NCBI RefSeq assembly: GCF_005239225.2
Contig: NC_133302.1
Coordinates: 2,232,001 to 2,296,000 of the forward strand
Direction of reading: 5' to 3'
Length of the DNA stretch: 64,000 bases
Source of the DNA: Populus alba
Lineage: Eukaryota > Streptophyta > Magnoliopsida > Malpighiales > Salicaceae
Position 1 is the first letter of the stretch, and each line of letters starts with the position of its first letter. The position numbers were made by a program, and so were the translations under genes. Shown here piece after piece: positions 1 to 12,110 of the stretch. Below the pieces are notes generated by a model, which had not been told where the DNA came from, did not search any database, and saw only the letters and a list, made by a program, of their open reading frames with translations.

Positions 1-661
1 CTCTTTATGTGATGCTGGTAGGGGCATACCCATTTGAAGACCAAGATGACCCTAGAAATTTTAGGAAAACAATTCAGGTGAACATCTCTATCATATTCGG
101 TTCTGAAAGAATCCATGAGTTATCACTGATCTTTTTTGCCTTCTTGTGATGTTTTTGCAGAAAATAATGGCTGTCCAATACAAAATCCCTGACTATGTTC
201 ATGTATCTCAAGCTTGCAGAAACCTGCTATCTCGCATATTCGTTGCAAACTCTTCCAGGGTATAATTCTCTAAATGGCATGATTTTGCAGTACTAAGTTT
301 CTGTAAATCGGTGTCTGAAAATTGACGAGTTTTGTTACAGAGAATTTCACTCTCAGATATCAAAAGCCACCCATGGTTCTTAAAGAACTTGCCAAAGGAA
401 CTGACGGAGCCAGCACAAGCCATCTATTACCAGAGAGATAATCCAAGCTTTTCTCTTCAAAGTGTGGATGAGATAATGAAAATTGTGGCTGAGGCAAGAC
501 AACAGCCTCCATCATCCAAGCCTGTCAAAGGTTTCGGTTGGGAAGTTGAAGAAGATGAAGAGGAAGACATTGATGCAGAGGTAGAAGAGGAAGATGACGA
601 AGATGAATATGACAAGAGGGTCAAGGAGGTTCATGCAAGTGGAGAGTATCAAATCAGTTGA
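1..661 (+). CDS. SnRK2 protein kinase, subclass I (SnRK2.4/2.10-like), 3' end only
   Basis: Last three exons of an SNF1-related protein kinase 2, a plant Ser/Thr kinase of osmotic-stress signalling. Exons are 1-77 (cut by the window edge), 161-259 and 341-661; GT-AG introns join in phase and the stop is TGA at 659-661. The first exon gives the kinase C-lobe ([19 protein letters not shown]). The second ends in NSSR and the third continues [20 protein letters not shown], the end of the catalytic domain. The SnRK2 box follows ([13 protein letters not shown]). The tail is a Glu-dominated acidic patch (about residues 75-90 of the last exon) ending [16 protein letters not shown] Glu-rich rather than Asp-rich patch is typical of subclass I, which is not activated by ABA in Arabidopsis (family knowledge). 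The N-terminal lobe lies outside the window. Confidence 0.93.
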
Positions 662-1484
662 GCCATATGGCCTATGTTTAGTTATTACATAAACTCACTA
701 GTCATATGAACCTTAGTAGTTTTCTATTCATGTGTATCATAATACGTAATAACTGTTGCATAAGCCTTTGAATTTGTGAACCTGAAACTTTGGATGTTCC
801 AATTTTTATCATTGCTCATGTAATGCATCATTGATTCCCCCCTACGGATTTCAACTGTAAGAAATGATGGATGGATTGTAAGGTAGAAAAAATCTATCAT
901 CTGAAAATGCAATTTGCGAATAATTTATGGGAGTTCAAACCTTCGCGGAAGCAAACCATGCCAGGCTCGACCACCCAGCCAAAACCCAGGGTGGTCGAAA
1001 CCTGATGTAAGCATTTACTTTACAGACATTAAGGGGCAATATAAGCAGCAGGGGTTATGTAGCAATGTATAATTGAGTTCAAGGACATGTAGGGGATCAA
1101 AGAGAAGCATGAAGCAAGCATGGCTTGCCTAGTCGCTGCTATATTCTCAGTTGACTGCAGGAAGGGGCTTCGACTCGATGCGGACGATGTGATGACAAAA
1201 AGTTAACATGTAGATAAATCAAAGAACATTCTGTAATTAGATGAAAAATAATATAACTCTGTAATACATTTTTTTTTTTAATCTTTTGACCCATTTAAGG
1301 ATTGCACTGCCAGTAACTATGCTATTAACCCCAATCCCACCAATTATGAACTTCGACAACAATGCCAGAGTGTTCAATTCAGCATATATACGAGTTGAAG
1401 TCGTATGATGCATAAGAAATTACGCGTCTTGACTTAGGTAACAAAATTTACACCAGGCATAAGAAAGGTCTTGTGTAGTGGTGT
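662..1484. other. Convergent 3' intergenic region (SnRK2 / ferrochelatase 3' UTRs)
   Basis: About 0.8 kb between two genes that end toward each other. It must hold both 3' UTRs and polyadenylation sites. No coding frame or repeat was recognised; there is a short T-run near 1269. Confidence 0.7.
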
Positions 1485-4400
1485 TTAATGGAACGATGGA
1501 AAAATACCCCATTGGTGCAAAAACCCCTGCCCGGTGGTGACTTCAAGAACCAATAGAACAAGAACTGCCAGCATAGCTGCTCGCCCGTTCCAGGTTTCTG
1601 CACTTCTTGTCCAACCCCATTCCCATACCGTCACAGGCGATGGTAGCTCTCTTCGCTTTGAATCATAAACTGCCAGCAGCTCCTCTACACTGCCAAGCGG
1701 AACTAAAGACTGCAGAAAATCCCAAACCAATTATCAGAGAAAAAATCAGTGGTAAAATATGCAGCTCATCAGCACAGAAACAAAGAGATCACGGCCATCC
1801 TAACATGCTTTCCTCTAGATAACGGTAGAGAAAGTTGGTTTCCAATTCAGTGAGAAAAGAAGTGAAATTTGAGTGTTCAAAATATTCCTGTAGTCACAAA
1901 AGTGATTAATGCCATTCTGCTTAATTTAATGGGGATGCCAAAGGAGCAAAAATTTGAAATTCAGAAACAGCCAACCAGTCATAACTCAGCTAATTTGGAG
2001 ATGCAAATGCAAATAGGATGGACATAAATTAAAGAGGCAAGGACTGGGAAGGGGAATTAGCTTTTGTGAAAGCAGACACTGTTGGGCCCTTCAGGGTTCA
2101 TGTTTAACTTGGGGTAGGCAACTGTAGTTATTATGATGGAAGGTCTTTAAAGTTCATTTCATCTATATAAACACAAATGTGTTACACACATACATGCTCA
2201 GAGGGAGGGAACGAGTGAGACAGGAAAGTACACATGGATTTACAATCTTGTAGACGAAAAGTTTCATTGGCATTGAGAAGTTACATGCTTGCATCCATAA
2301 CAGAAAACTTCAAGCATCTTATTTGACTTCTAAATTGTTGAAAAGATTAATAAGGGTACCTGTCGAGCTTCTAGATTTGAGACTGCCATAGCTCCTACAT
2401 ATGGAAGACTCTCAATCACTGCATCGGCCAAATCTGAAATGAAGGTTGGCTCACATCCTAGTGCAGGAACACGTCCCCATTTTTCTATACCAGACTTGAG
2501 AGCCAACTCTTTGTACTCAACATCAATTTCTTCCAAGGTCTCGATATGCTCACTAACAAAGCTGTGAATCAGAGAATGAAGTTTTGAGAACTTCAATGCA
2601 TAAATTAAAACATCAAGCGATCAGTGAACCAACAACTTCTAGTAAAAAATACAGTAAGTTCAATTTCTTAACCTGGTTATAGAAAAATTGATTACCTAAT
2701 TGGAACAGCCAAAAGACGTTTTACCCCTTTCTTCCCAAGCTCAATGATTGTCTCATCAGTATATGGTTTCAACCATTCCACAGGTCCAACTCTGCTCTGT
2801 TAGAATATCCAGACCATCAATGACTTGCAGTGAAATTTGAATGCAAAAAGAAGAGCATGTAACATGGAAAAATAAAAGGAAAAAAAGAAACCTCAGGCCT
2901 TAGTGTCGACATGCCTGCGACAGAATTCATCAAATCATAGAAGATATTTACTCAAAAAAAAAAATGAAGCAAAAAACTTTTCTAGCAGTATTAGTACAGT
3001 CTATTACAAGTAAATTCAATTTTAAATAAGATTAGACTGTCATCTCATTTAGACTGGAAATAGAAATCAGGAAAGAAACTCACTGTTTCATGATGATGGA
3101 TTGTAGTGGTAGGGTTATGTGACAAGTTTGAGTTGTTTTTGGATGGTTATGGTGATGTCAGTGTAATTCCTTCTGGTCATGACTTGAAACATCTTAGAAG
3201 AGGGGGGGGGGGTATTTTTGTGTGTGAACATAACTCCGGTGAACTAGTCAAGTTGTCTAATCCTTGTGGTTATTATATCAGGACAGAATGCTTTGCTGTA
3301 ACATATATTCCTTCTGCCAGCGACTACAAGTTACTTCACTCAATCCATATTTGCTATGAAGAAGATGACTTGGTATTGCATACTTGGTAATGTATATATG
3401 ATATTAGGAATGTCAGCAATTCTGTTTGGGATTCCTGAAGGTGGGTCCTTGTGAGGTTTCCTCATTCATATCTAAGATTAATGGATGTTGTAGAAAATGT
3501 TGATGGAGCAGATTCGTGGATGAAACCTGAAACTATGGCCAGGAAAGGAGACAGAAAAAGGATGATCTCACTAGTTATGGAGAAAGAAGATTTCTTGATA
3601 ATTTATGAACCCTTAGAATGTTCATATTTTTCTGGTAATTGTGTATCTTAGTTGCAGGGTTGTGCTACTGCCATTATGGATTTTTGGATATTGACAGTCC
3701 CCAATAATTCTGTAGGCAAAGGGATACAGCTTCAATCTTCCAGTCTGGAATGCATCGCCTCATCATGTTGGCAAAAGAGAGATGATGTTGTTTGAAAGGA
3801 CATTGAAGTCTTCAGTATTAAGCTATTAAAATATGCAAACAAAAACCTCACAGAGATATTCATGTAGAATACAAAAAGGGCCCTTATATCTACTATGGCA
3901 GCTTAATTCCACTTGGGAGGTCACATATGTGATTATCTCCACCGATATCTCTACATATTGTTACCATTCTTTTAGTGTTTATGCATTATTTTGACATCAA
4001 CTTTTTGTTTCTATTATCTATTCTCTCCACTCAGAAATATAAATCAGATGCTACCATAAGATGATGCCTCTACCGCTTAGTTTTTGTGTTTTTCTATGTG
4101 CTGTTCAATAGCATAGTCAATCAACTTCGTAGTCAAAACACTTGGCCAGAAGTGTGACCGAGTTAAAGATTTCATTTGACAATTCCTTCCTCTTTCTTAT
4201 TTCCAACTGTCTCTGCCATCTATTTATTTGAAAGCCAGTATGCTATAAGCTCTCCACCACCACACCTTGGGTATAAGTTTCAAAATAGAAACAGCTAAGT
4301 TTCCGAGCCATTTTTTAGACTCCAATAAATATCAGCAATATGAACTTGCTTTCAGAAAGTCAGCTAGTCCCACAATCAGAACTATTTTATTGTTCCTGCC

Positions 4401-7134
4401 AAATATTCAGTTTTCTCAACCAAGGATGTTTCTCTTGTGAATCGACAATCTTTGGCAGCTATCACAGGCAAAGTAAAGAAAATTGTAAGCAGCTCTTAAA
4501 TCCATTTTTAAAAATAAATAAAAAATTCTTTGATTCATTCGAATGAGGTTTTCAAAAGGAACATACTATTGTTTTAAAGTGGAGTCCACACTTTAACTTT
4601 TCTCCAAGACAGCCAAGGTTTTTAAGCCATGCATGTTATGCAAGTCACATGCTGTTATCGATAATTTGTGAATCAAAATACACCAAGAACAACTCAGATG
4701 ACATCAAGAATACCTGATAAGCGAGAGTGTATGCATTTATGATCTTTCTCTTTTCTAATTCCTCCATTATCAAATCCACGCATTCCTCCATTTCTGCCTT
4801 ATATGGATCACCAGCTTCTTCCACATATGCAAGTGGCACACCGTGTGCACTAAAAAAGATCACAGCCTATATTGCACATGCTCAGATTGAGGTTAAATTT
4901 TTTAAGCAAAGGTACAATTAAAAGTATTTAAAGCAACAACAAGGGATTAAAATGTTTTGATAAAGACAAATACAAGAGTGGCATGAACACACACAAACAC
5001 AAACACATCCACATGTACTTGGTTAGCTCCCAGATGTACTTAGTACTTTTCCACATTTTTAATTTACAAACAACAAGAAAAGAAGCAAGTCAATATGGAA
5101 ACTCAAATTAGCTGTGAGAGATCAATAAAAGAACCATGAAATTAAATTTGACAAACATGATCCTTCAAAAGCGTTCAACGAGGTATTACCTGCTCAGGAC
5201 GGTCAAATTTTTCTAATTCCTTTTCAATCAAATTTGCCATAGCTTTGATGTATCCTTCACGCTGGTACCAAGAAGGTATCACTGTATGCTGCATGTTTAC
5301 AAGATATTCATCTTCCCTGGTTGACCATTAGAAAGCATCAAAATTAGATTACATTTTTGGAGCATCACAAATGGATAGAGCATGTGCTTTTTAATCACCG
5401 GAATATACTCTCCAAAAGTCTAAGGCTTGAACCACTAGTTGATATTGAAAACTGTGGGTAAAGGGGAAGGACAACGAGCTTTGTGATTCCATCTCTTTTT
5501 ATCTACAAAGAAATAAAAAGATGTAATTAGAACCACAACATCTTCATTCAAATCCCATATATCAGATAATGAAGCTTACAGGAGGCATGTTTATCTTTTA
5601 CTTTAGGAATGACTGGAGAAAGTATTTCAAATCCATAGAGGAGTATTAAGATATTAGAAGCTTTCACATAATGGTAAGGTGTATTAAGATTTCACTGAAC
5701 GTTACCAGGAAAGAACTTAGTAACTGAACTGAAGCTGAAAGGAGTACCTGTTCGATGGCTTCTTCAGTGAACGGGTGCCAGTAGCGCATACCAACATATA
5801 CCTTTGCTGGGACTTGCTTTTCCCACAGGGATTTCCTCAATTCTTCAGCCTGAATGAAGACAATAGACAAGAAAGGACATTTAAAACAAGAAAACAGTTG
5901 CCTAGGAAAACAAGGAAACCAATTTCCAAGCAAAATGCTCTTAAGGTGTGTATGTGCCTGGCAGCATAGGAATGACTTCCCATCAGCTACCTTGTTCTGA
6001 TTCTATTCAATTATTTTAATGCTCGAGATATTGAGATAACAAATATAAACTACTAAGAAAACACAAGCTTATATGAAAAGGAAAAATAAGATCATGCCTG
6101 TGCATCAGTAATCTGCCGCAAAGGAGAGCCACCACCAATTGAAGCATAGCCTTCTTTGCTCTTTGGTGCCCTCGCAACAGATATGAATTGGGCCAAGGGC
6201 TTTTGAAGAAATCGAAACAACCTTGGCAGTCTTATAATGTCCTGTTATATTAGAAAGTAAGACGAATAGAATTAAATTTGGTAGAGAATCATTAATGAAA
6301 ATGATCAACGTAACAAAATTTCATAATTATCTCAACTGGTTGGTACTAGTACAAGATGCACTCTGTGTCAACAAAATGAAGAGAGCTAGCAGCTTCCCTT
6401 ACTCAATTATGCATAGCATAACAGACAGTCCGAAACTCTAAGTGCCTAAAGATACATATCTATTTGGCCTAAAATAATATTACATCCATTCCAGTCCCTA
6501 AATCAAAATGTATATGTACAGTTGTGCTCTCAAATCAAATGCAAAAGCAAGAGTCTCTTACCGGGTCAGCGAAAAGATTAAAAAGGAAAGGCTGCACATC
6601 TTCAAGAGTCTCTGGACCGCCAAGATTAAGCAACAAAACTCCTACCTTTTCTTCACCGATAAGTGATGCAATGGGAAAATCTTGAGATGTAGAAGTCACT
6701 AATGCTTTCAAAGGCAACAAAAATTTGTTGAATGGCTGCTTAGAATATAAAGATGGTGAAGTTCCAGACCAACCCAATGAGTCTTTAGCTACAGCACAAT
6801 TTCTTGAGACATTAAAACTAACACAAGCATCCACATGAGCACCAGAGACACAACACATCCTTTGTGTAGTACAAATTGCCCTAGGCAACAACCTATGACA
6901 GCAAGAAACAAAGAAAACACATCAAACTATCAACTTTCACATCAAGTTGTTCTACCACACCAAACAAAATCCAGAATTCTACACAACCCACAACTCAAAT
7001 TCTCACTAAAGTTCATAACCAGAGAAAAAGAGAGGGAGAGAATTATCTTACATGGGGACTTTGGAGCTGTGAGAAGCAGACCAAGAAGTTGAAGAAGGAG
7101 TAGTAGCATTCACTGCTCCACAATTCATCATCAT
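1485..7134 (-). CDS. FC2: Ferrochelatase 2, chloroplastic, with C-terminal CAB motif
   Basis: Inserts ferrous iron into protoporphyrin IX to make heme; located in the chloroplast. Ten coding exons: 7052-7134, 6562-6892, 6098-6241, 5748-5849, 5399-5502, 5190-5316, 4714-4866, 2696-2796, 2360-2561 and 1485-1709. Together they give 523 residues, close to the usual length for plant FC2. The start is a run of three ATGs before a Ser/Thr-rich, transit-peptide-like N-terminus. Recognisable blocks are [11 protein letters not shown], the [10 protein letters not shown] substrate loop, [21 protein letters not shown] and FFSAHGVPL (with the expected metal-handling His). The C-terminus has a hydrophobic segment with [14 protein letters not shown], the light-harvesting (CAB) motif that separates FC2 from FC1. 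All junctions are in phase. The intron after exon 3 has a GC donor. The 1.9-kb intron 7 holds an unrelated gene relic on the opposite strand. Confidence 0.96.
3100..3850 (+). pseudogene. Probable F-box-associated protein relic inside an FC2 intron
   Basis: Plus-strand open frames at 3106-3390 and 3451-3651, plus the bases between and after them, look like one interrupted coding stretch. Phrases such as [18 protein letters not shown] and [18 protein letters not shown] fit the F-box-associated (FBA) pattern, in which a 'GFGYD..DYKVV' strand is followed by 'W..V.FP'. No N-terminal F-box was seen, and stops and frame changes occur around 3390 and 3440. A run of nine or so G's at 3202-3211 is a likely slippage site. 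It lies antisense within intron 7 of the ferrochelatase gene. The family call is tentative; it could be another beta-propeller-like fragment. Confidence 0.4.
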
Positions 7135-8927
7135 TTGAATAAAAACACACAAAAGAACCAAACTTGTTTCTGCTTTCTCCGATTCAAAGATGTCTAAATT
7201 CAAAACCAAATTCAGGGTCTTGTTACTCTATCAGTATAATGACAACCCAGGAGCTCAAAATTCAAAATTTTCTCAAGCAAAAAGGAGAGTTAAGAGCGAT
7301 TAGTGATTACAGTGTCTATGAGCTAAAGCATTGGTAAAAAGAGAGCAAGAGAGGTCCTTTTTTTTCTCTTCAATTCATGTTTCTTGGCAAATGTGTACTA
7401 AGTACTAACACCCACTTGTGTGGAGAGGGACTTATCACATACTAGAAAAATCAACACCACTTCATTGCACTCTTTCCCTCTCTCTCTTATCTATCTTTTC
7501 ATGTTTTTATTACTGCCTATCATTTTGTTTCCTTTATTCTGTGATTTATTTTTAAATTTTTAAATTTCTTTTTCAGCATTTATTAAGTTATGTCTCAAAT
7601 GATCTTGTGGATATGTTTTATCTATTTTGATTAAATCCAGAAAAAAAAAAACTCGAAATGCCATGCAAACTTACAATTGCCTCATTGAATACCTGAGCTT
7701 TTTTTTTTTTAATTCTATTCTTTTTCTTATTTATGTTTTTTTCTTTTGTTTTTAACATCATCCTTCTAAAATTCAGCCAAAACTCGTGAATAGGTAATCT
7801 ATTTACTCTGAATACTTATTTTGATACTGTTACAAATAAAAATTGAGTAAATTTTAAATTTTTTTTATTTAAAATTAATTTTTTATATATATTTTTAAAT
7901 TATTTTAATATGCTACTATAAAAAATAATCTTTTAAAAATTAAAAAATATATTATTGACTATTCTTACCATGGAAAGATTGCAATTTTATTGACTATCAA
8001 AATCATACAAATACATTATCCTGTTCACCACTCTCGGGTCTTAAAAATTACAGTGCCACTGTTAAAAGGGGGACATTGCCTGGTTCAACAACCAAAACCT
8101 TGGACTAGCATGCAATAATATTATTTGTAACTTGTTCTATGTATAATTATTAAAGTCGGCTTAATTTATGAAGATTATTCATTGATTTAGATTTGATTTG
8201 GGCGAATTTTAAATAAAACCAAGTCAAAATTGATTTAATAAACCCAGTTAAAACCTGTTTTTTTATATAAAAATTAATTTCACAGTTTTCTGGATAATTC
8301 TCAATATCATGAATAACTCCATAGCTATTATAGCAGAGCTGTTCAGCTAGCTAAGAGACCAATAAGGGAGGAGAGGATACAGTTGAATGAGATGGACCTT
8401 CAAATTGAAGATGGACAGACAAAAATTAGGGTCACTGTCACATGAAAAGCAATCTATTGGAGTTGGTTTGAGGAATTTATTATCACAGCTTTGCATGTGT
8501 CCTCTTTTTCGTTGCTTAGAACAGACTAATTCGAGCACTTTGCATCATCTATCTCCTCCCCAATCCGATATTTTAACTTGTGTGGATGGAAATTTATTGG
8601 CATGAAAACTAACCCATATCCTGAGGACAACGAATCAAATTTTATTTATTTATTTTTTTTGTAAATTTTGAATATTTTCAATCTAATTTTGAAAGAAATA
8701 AACATTTATCATTATCTCGGAATAAACGAGTAAGAGATAGTTGAATAAAGAAAGCATGCTTGTATCTTTATCTATCTTTTGAGTCAAAAATATTTTTATT
8801 TATTTTACATTTATTTTTTCTATCTTACAATACTTAAAAAAAAAAAAAAAGGCAAATTGCCTTTTGAAACTTATACCATTATTTACTTTCAATTCCACTT
8901 TAAATCTCATTTGATGATATTTTAATG

Positions 8928-9104
8928 TGTTTGGAAACACGATTAAAATCATGTTCTCTCAAAATTAATTTTTTTTAAATATTTTTAGATCATTTTAATG
9001 TGTTGATCTTAAAAATAATTTTTTTAAAATAAAAAAAATATCATTTTAAAATATTTCTTAGCGAAAAGTACTTCGAACCGCAACCACTACCACAATCTCA
9101 AACA
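8928..9104. repeat. MITE-like AT-rich element
   Basis: Starts TGTTTGGAAACACG and ends with a sequence whose reverse complement begins TGTTTGAGATTGTGG, so the ends are short imperfect inverted repeats. The core is the AT-rich 'attttaaaatatt' type that recurs in this window near 18500-18655, 53375-53575, 54790-54900 and 61140-61270. I recognise it as a sort of repeat very common in poplar spacers; no family name is assigned. Confidence 0.45.
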
Positions 9105-9439
9105 AGATAATCTCTTAGACAAATCATTCATACTCTAATATATGCATTAAAAAAAAATTCTCTTCATATTGTAATACAGCTAGGTTCTAGTCTAATGATA
9201 ATATAATATAACTAGAAGTAGATGAGATTTAAATAAACTATATAAATGATCTAATAAATACTTTTATGAACTAATAAAATATGTCTAGATTTAAAAAAAG
9301 GTCCAAACATACTAGACTATGTTAGTAGTTTAAGATTTCAACAACATAAATCTGATTATTGAATTAGGCTTAATTTTTTTCTAAATGACTTTACAGATAA
9401 TTCTTTGTATAGAAATCATTACGTCACTTATCAAACAAT

Positions 9440-9720
9440 TGACTATTTTGAAATTAAATCTAGAAATTATTGTTTGGGTTAATTTTATTATTTTTTTAAG
9501 ATTTTTTAAGATTTATTATTATTATTTTAGATATCAACGGTTGGATTTCCAAGAATTAGATTCAGAAATTATTGTTTGAGCCAATCTTATTATTTTTTTT
9601 AGAGAACTTTAGGTTATTTCCTAGTTAAAATAGGATTTCTAGAACTATTTAAAAGCCTTGTAAAACTCTCCAAAAGATCATATATTTATTTTTCAAAGAA
9701 TAAAACTACGTATTTAAAAT
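9440..9720. repeat. Decayed LTR-like sequence with internal ~95-bp duplication
   Basis: The motif AGAAATTATTGTTTG plus following sequence occurs twice (about 9460 and 9560). Further on there is a TATA-like 'ctatttaaaag', then 'caaagaataaaac', which resembles the promoter and polyadenylation region of plant LTRs. No partner LTR or coding region was found. Confidence 0.3.
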
Positions 9721-10126
9721 TCAAGTCTACAACGATAACATGAGAAACAAATTCTCTTATTATCTATCCAAGTGATGCCTAAACAGTATTGCACAAGAAC
9801 TCCTAAAAATAAGCCAAGAACAAATATGAATTTACATGCCAAATCAGATAGCTAAGGGCCTGCCTGATCAAACTATAAGCTAAATGACTAGAATTTTTAG
9901 TACTCTGTTTTGAGATTCAAACCACAACTACGAAACTCGACACAATCACGTAGGTAAATCCAGGATCAAGATGAATTACCCTTAATATTTAACATGGTTG
10001 TCCGAGCATGATTTTTCCAAGAATATAGGTTTAATATCTAATGATCCGAGCATGATTTTTCCAAGAATACATCGGGGAAATGACAAAGAAAGGCTAACCA
10101 ATCTTGGAAACGTATGAGATGGTTTC

Positions 10127-11622
10127 TTATGATTGTTCTTGCTTCCAAGAAGCCACCAACTTGGACAAAGCTGTGAAGGAAGACCCGCCATTAGTCCAAG
10201 CAGCCATGGCCATAATTTTCATCATCGAACTACTTTCTCTGAATCGTTTCCCTTCCAATCCCATCAACTCTCTCACCTTTCTCTCCACCTCCTCTGAGCT
10301 CACCACTCCTCCTTTACCATCTTCTGTTAAAATAGGCATTGGAGTCAGCTTTATTTCCTCTGCCAAAACCACACTATTCAACTTCTGTTCTGCATACAAT
10401 GGCCAAGGCAACATTGGCACACCGTAAGTTACTGCTTCAAGCACTGAGTTCCACCCACAATGAGTCACAAATCCACCCACTGCTTGGTGGCTCAGAATTG
10501 CAGCTTGTGGTGCCCAAGATTTCAGCACTAGACCCCTTTCTTTTGTTCTTTCCAAGAACCCTTCTGGCATTAGTTCCTCTAGGTCAGGTTCCGTGTCGGA
10601 ATTTGGTGGTGGATTCCTCACCACCCACATAAATCTTTGTTTGCTCCTAATTGGTCAAAAACAAAGGAAAAGAAAACAAATGACAAGCCATATATATATA
10701 CAGGTATATAAACTATCAATAATTTATACCTTTCCAGGCCAAAAGCAATCTCCTTCAGCTGAGGTGCAGAGAAAGCTCCCTTTCTGCCAAAACATAAGAA
10801 CACCACACTCTGGCTTGGCTGCTTGTCTAACCACAGCAAACATTTTGATAAAGCATCATCTGAGACACCTCTTTGTTTGGCATCAACAATCCTTGGCCCT
10901 ATGCAGTATAAAGGAGGGGTTGAGCCCTTTGGAACACAAGCACCCTCAGTGATAGCTTTGATCGCTTGTGGCTCAAGCATGTCAAAAGTGTTCAGTATCA
11001 TCCCCTTCAAATTAGGTAGTAAAGTACCAAGGCTAAAGAATTCCTGGTAGGCAGGATGGTCGCGATCTAGTAGGGGTTCAGGCAGGTGAGAGGGTTTGAT
11101 GGGTGGCAGTCCAGGAAAGTGCAAAGGGGTATTGTTGGGAAGGTCTTTGAAGCTCTTGGTAGTTTGGTTATGGATGGTGGGCAAGTAGAGGATGCTGGCA
11201 AAACTAGAAGCACCAGAAGTGAAGTACAAGTAAGTTGGGATGAGTGTGTCGTAAGTGATGCCGAAGGTGGAGATTATGAAAGCAAGAACAGTGGAGGTGA
11301 GAGAGATGGCTTTGAGGACATCGAGTACTTTAGGGGTGTAAAGGCGGATATAATCGAATGCGGCTTTACCCAGAGTGGCTGCAGCCGCTGGTCCAGGAGG
11401 GTTTTCGCTGGGTGGAGGGAGAGAGAGGAAGGATATGGGAAGACTCGTTTGGGAAATGGAACTGATACGTGCGGGAATGGTGGAGGTGTCAAAAGGCATC
11501 ATTGCTACTAAAATTGTTATGGAGATGTTGGGATGGTGTTGCAGGATCAGCTTAGCTAACTCCACCATAGAGATCATCTGGTGGGAGGTTGCCGCTGGAT
11601 ACAAGACAATTGCTTCTTTCAT
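10127..11622 (-). CDS. UDP-glycosyltransferase, UGT88-like
   Basis: Family 1 glycosyltransferase that moves sugar from UDP-sugar to small molecules, usually phenolics or flavonoids, in the cytosol. Two exons (10730-11622 and 10127-10646) join in phase at GLER|SKQRF to give 470 residues, normal for the family. The N-terminus MKEAIVLYPAATSHQM keeps the catalytic His (His14). The 44-residue PSPG box runs from WAPQAAILSHQAVGG through THCGWNS to WPLYAEQ in exon 2; its final Gln is typical of glucose donors. Oddity: the conserved Asp that pairs with the His is replaced by Ser118 (AFIISTFG), so activity is uncertain. UGT88 assignment rests on overall resemblance (PPIKPSHLPEP, VVFLCFG); substrate unknown. 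Confidence 0.92.
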
Positions 11623-11712
11623 TGTTTAGCCCTCACAGAACGATGAACTGATGAAGGGAGTGTGCAAGAGGTAGAAGAATTTGCAGATGAACACCTGATA
11701 AGTGAGGGAATG

Positions 11713-11722
11713 ATTTATAAAA
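11713..11722 (-). promoter_or_regulatory. Candidate TATA box of the UGT gene
   Basis: On the minus strand the sequence reads TTTTATAAAT, about 90 bp upstream of the UGT start codon, a usual TATA distance once a short 5' UTR is allowed for. Seen only as a motif. Confidence 0.45.
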
Positions 11723-12110
11723 GGGATTTAAGTCAATGGAAAGCTGACCTTTCACGAGATGGAAGAGTCAGAGACAATATCGTAAACTACACTTTACAGG
11801 GATGATTATTCAACCATGCACCAAGGGAAGCAGTTATTCCCTACAAGTAATATCTCATAAAATGATGATAACCAGAGAGGTATATGATATAGAAAAATCT
11901 CGTGTACAGATCCCTCCCAAGACAGTAACAGAGTTCCAGCTTGCTTAAAAGTGCAAACTTAGGGCAGAACTCCTCGAAACAGAAGTAACACCTCACTAAT
12001 ACCTGACTAACAGTAAAAAAACACTCCCATTAACAGTACATGAGATAAGACATAACACCATAAACCACTAGATACAAACTGATGAAAAACCATGAGTTGA
12101 GAAAATCGCC
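11723..12110. other. Spacer between UGT and TOM1-like gene
   Basis: About 0.4 kb between the UGT promoter and the stop codon of the next minus-strand gene. It would contain the 3' UTR of the TOM1-like gene. No coding sequence or repeat was recognised. Confidence 0.6.

Larger units (their letters stand above)
7135..10126. other. Intergenic region with FC2 promoter and AT-rich repeats
   Basis: Just upstream of the ferrochelatase start (7135 to about 7500) is its 5' UTR and presumed promoter, with a CT-rich stretch at 7470-7495. Beyond that the DNA is AT-rich and non-coding. 7850-7960 and 8928-9104 carry MITE-like AT-rich sequence. 8340-8600 is a slightly GC-richer island with no recognisable protein. 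9440-9720 looks like a decayed LTR. Confidence 0.6.

Noticed and set aside
11086..11629. Gly-rich plus-strand frames opposite UGT exon 1
   Set aside because: Shadow of the UGT coding strand; composition explains the Gly/Arg richness.
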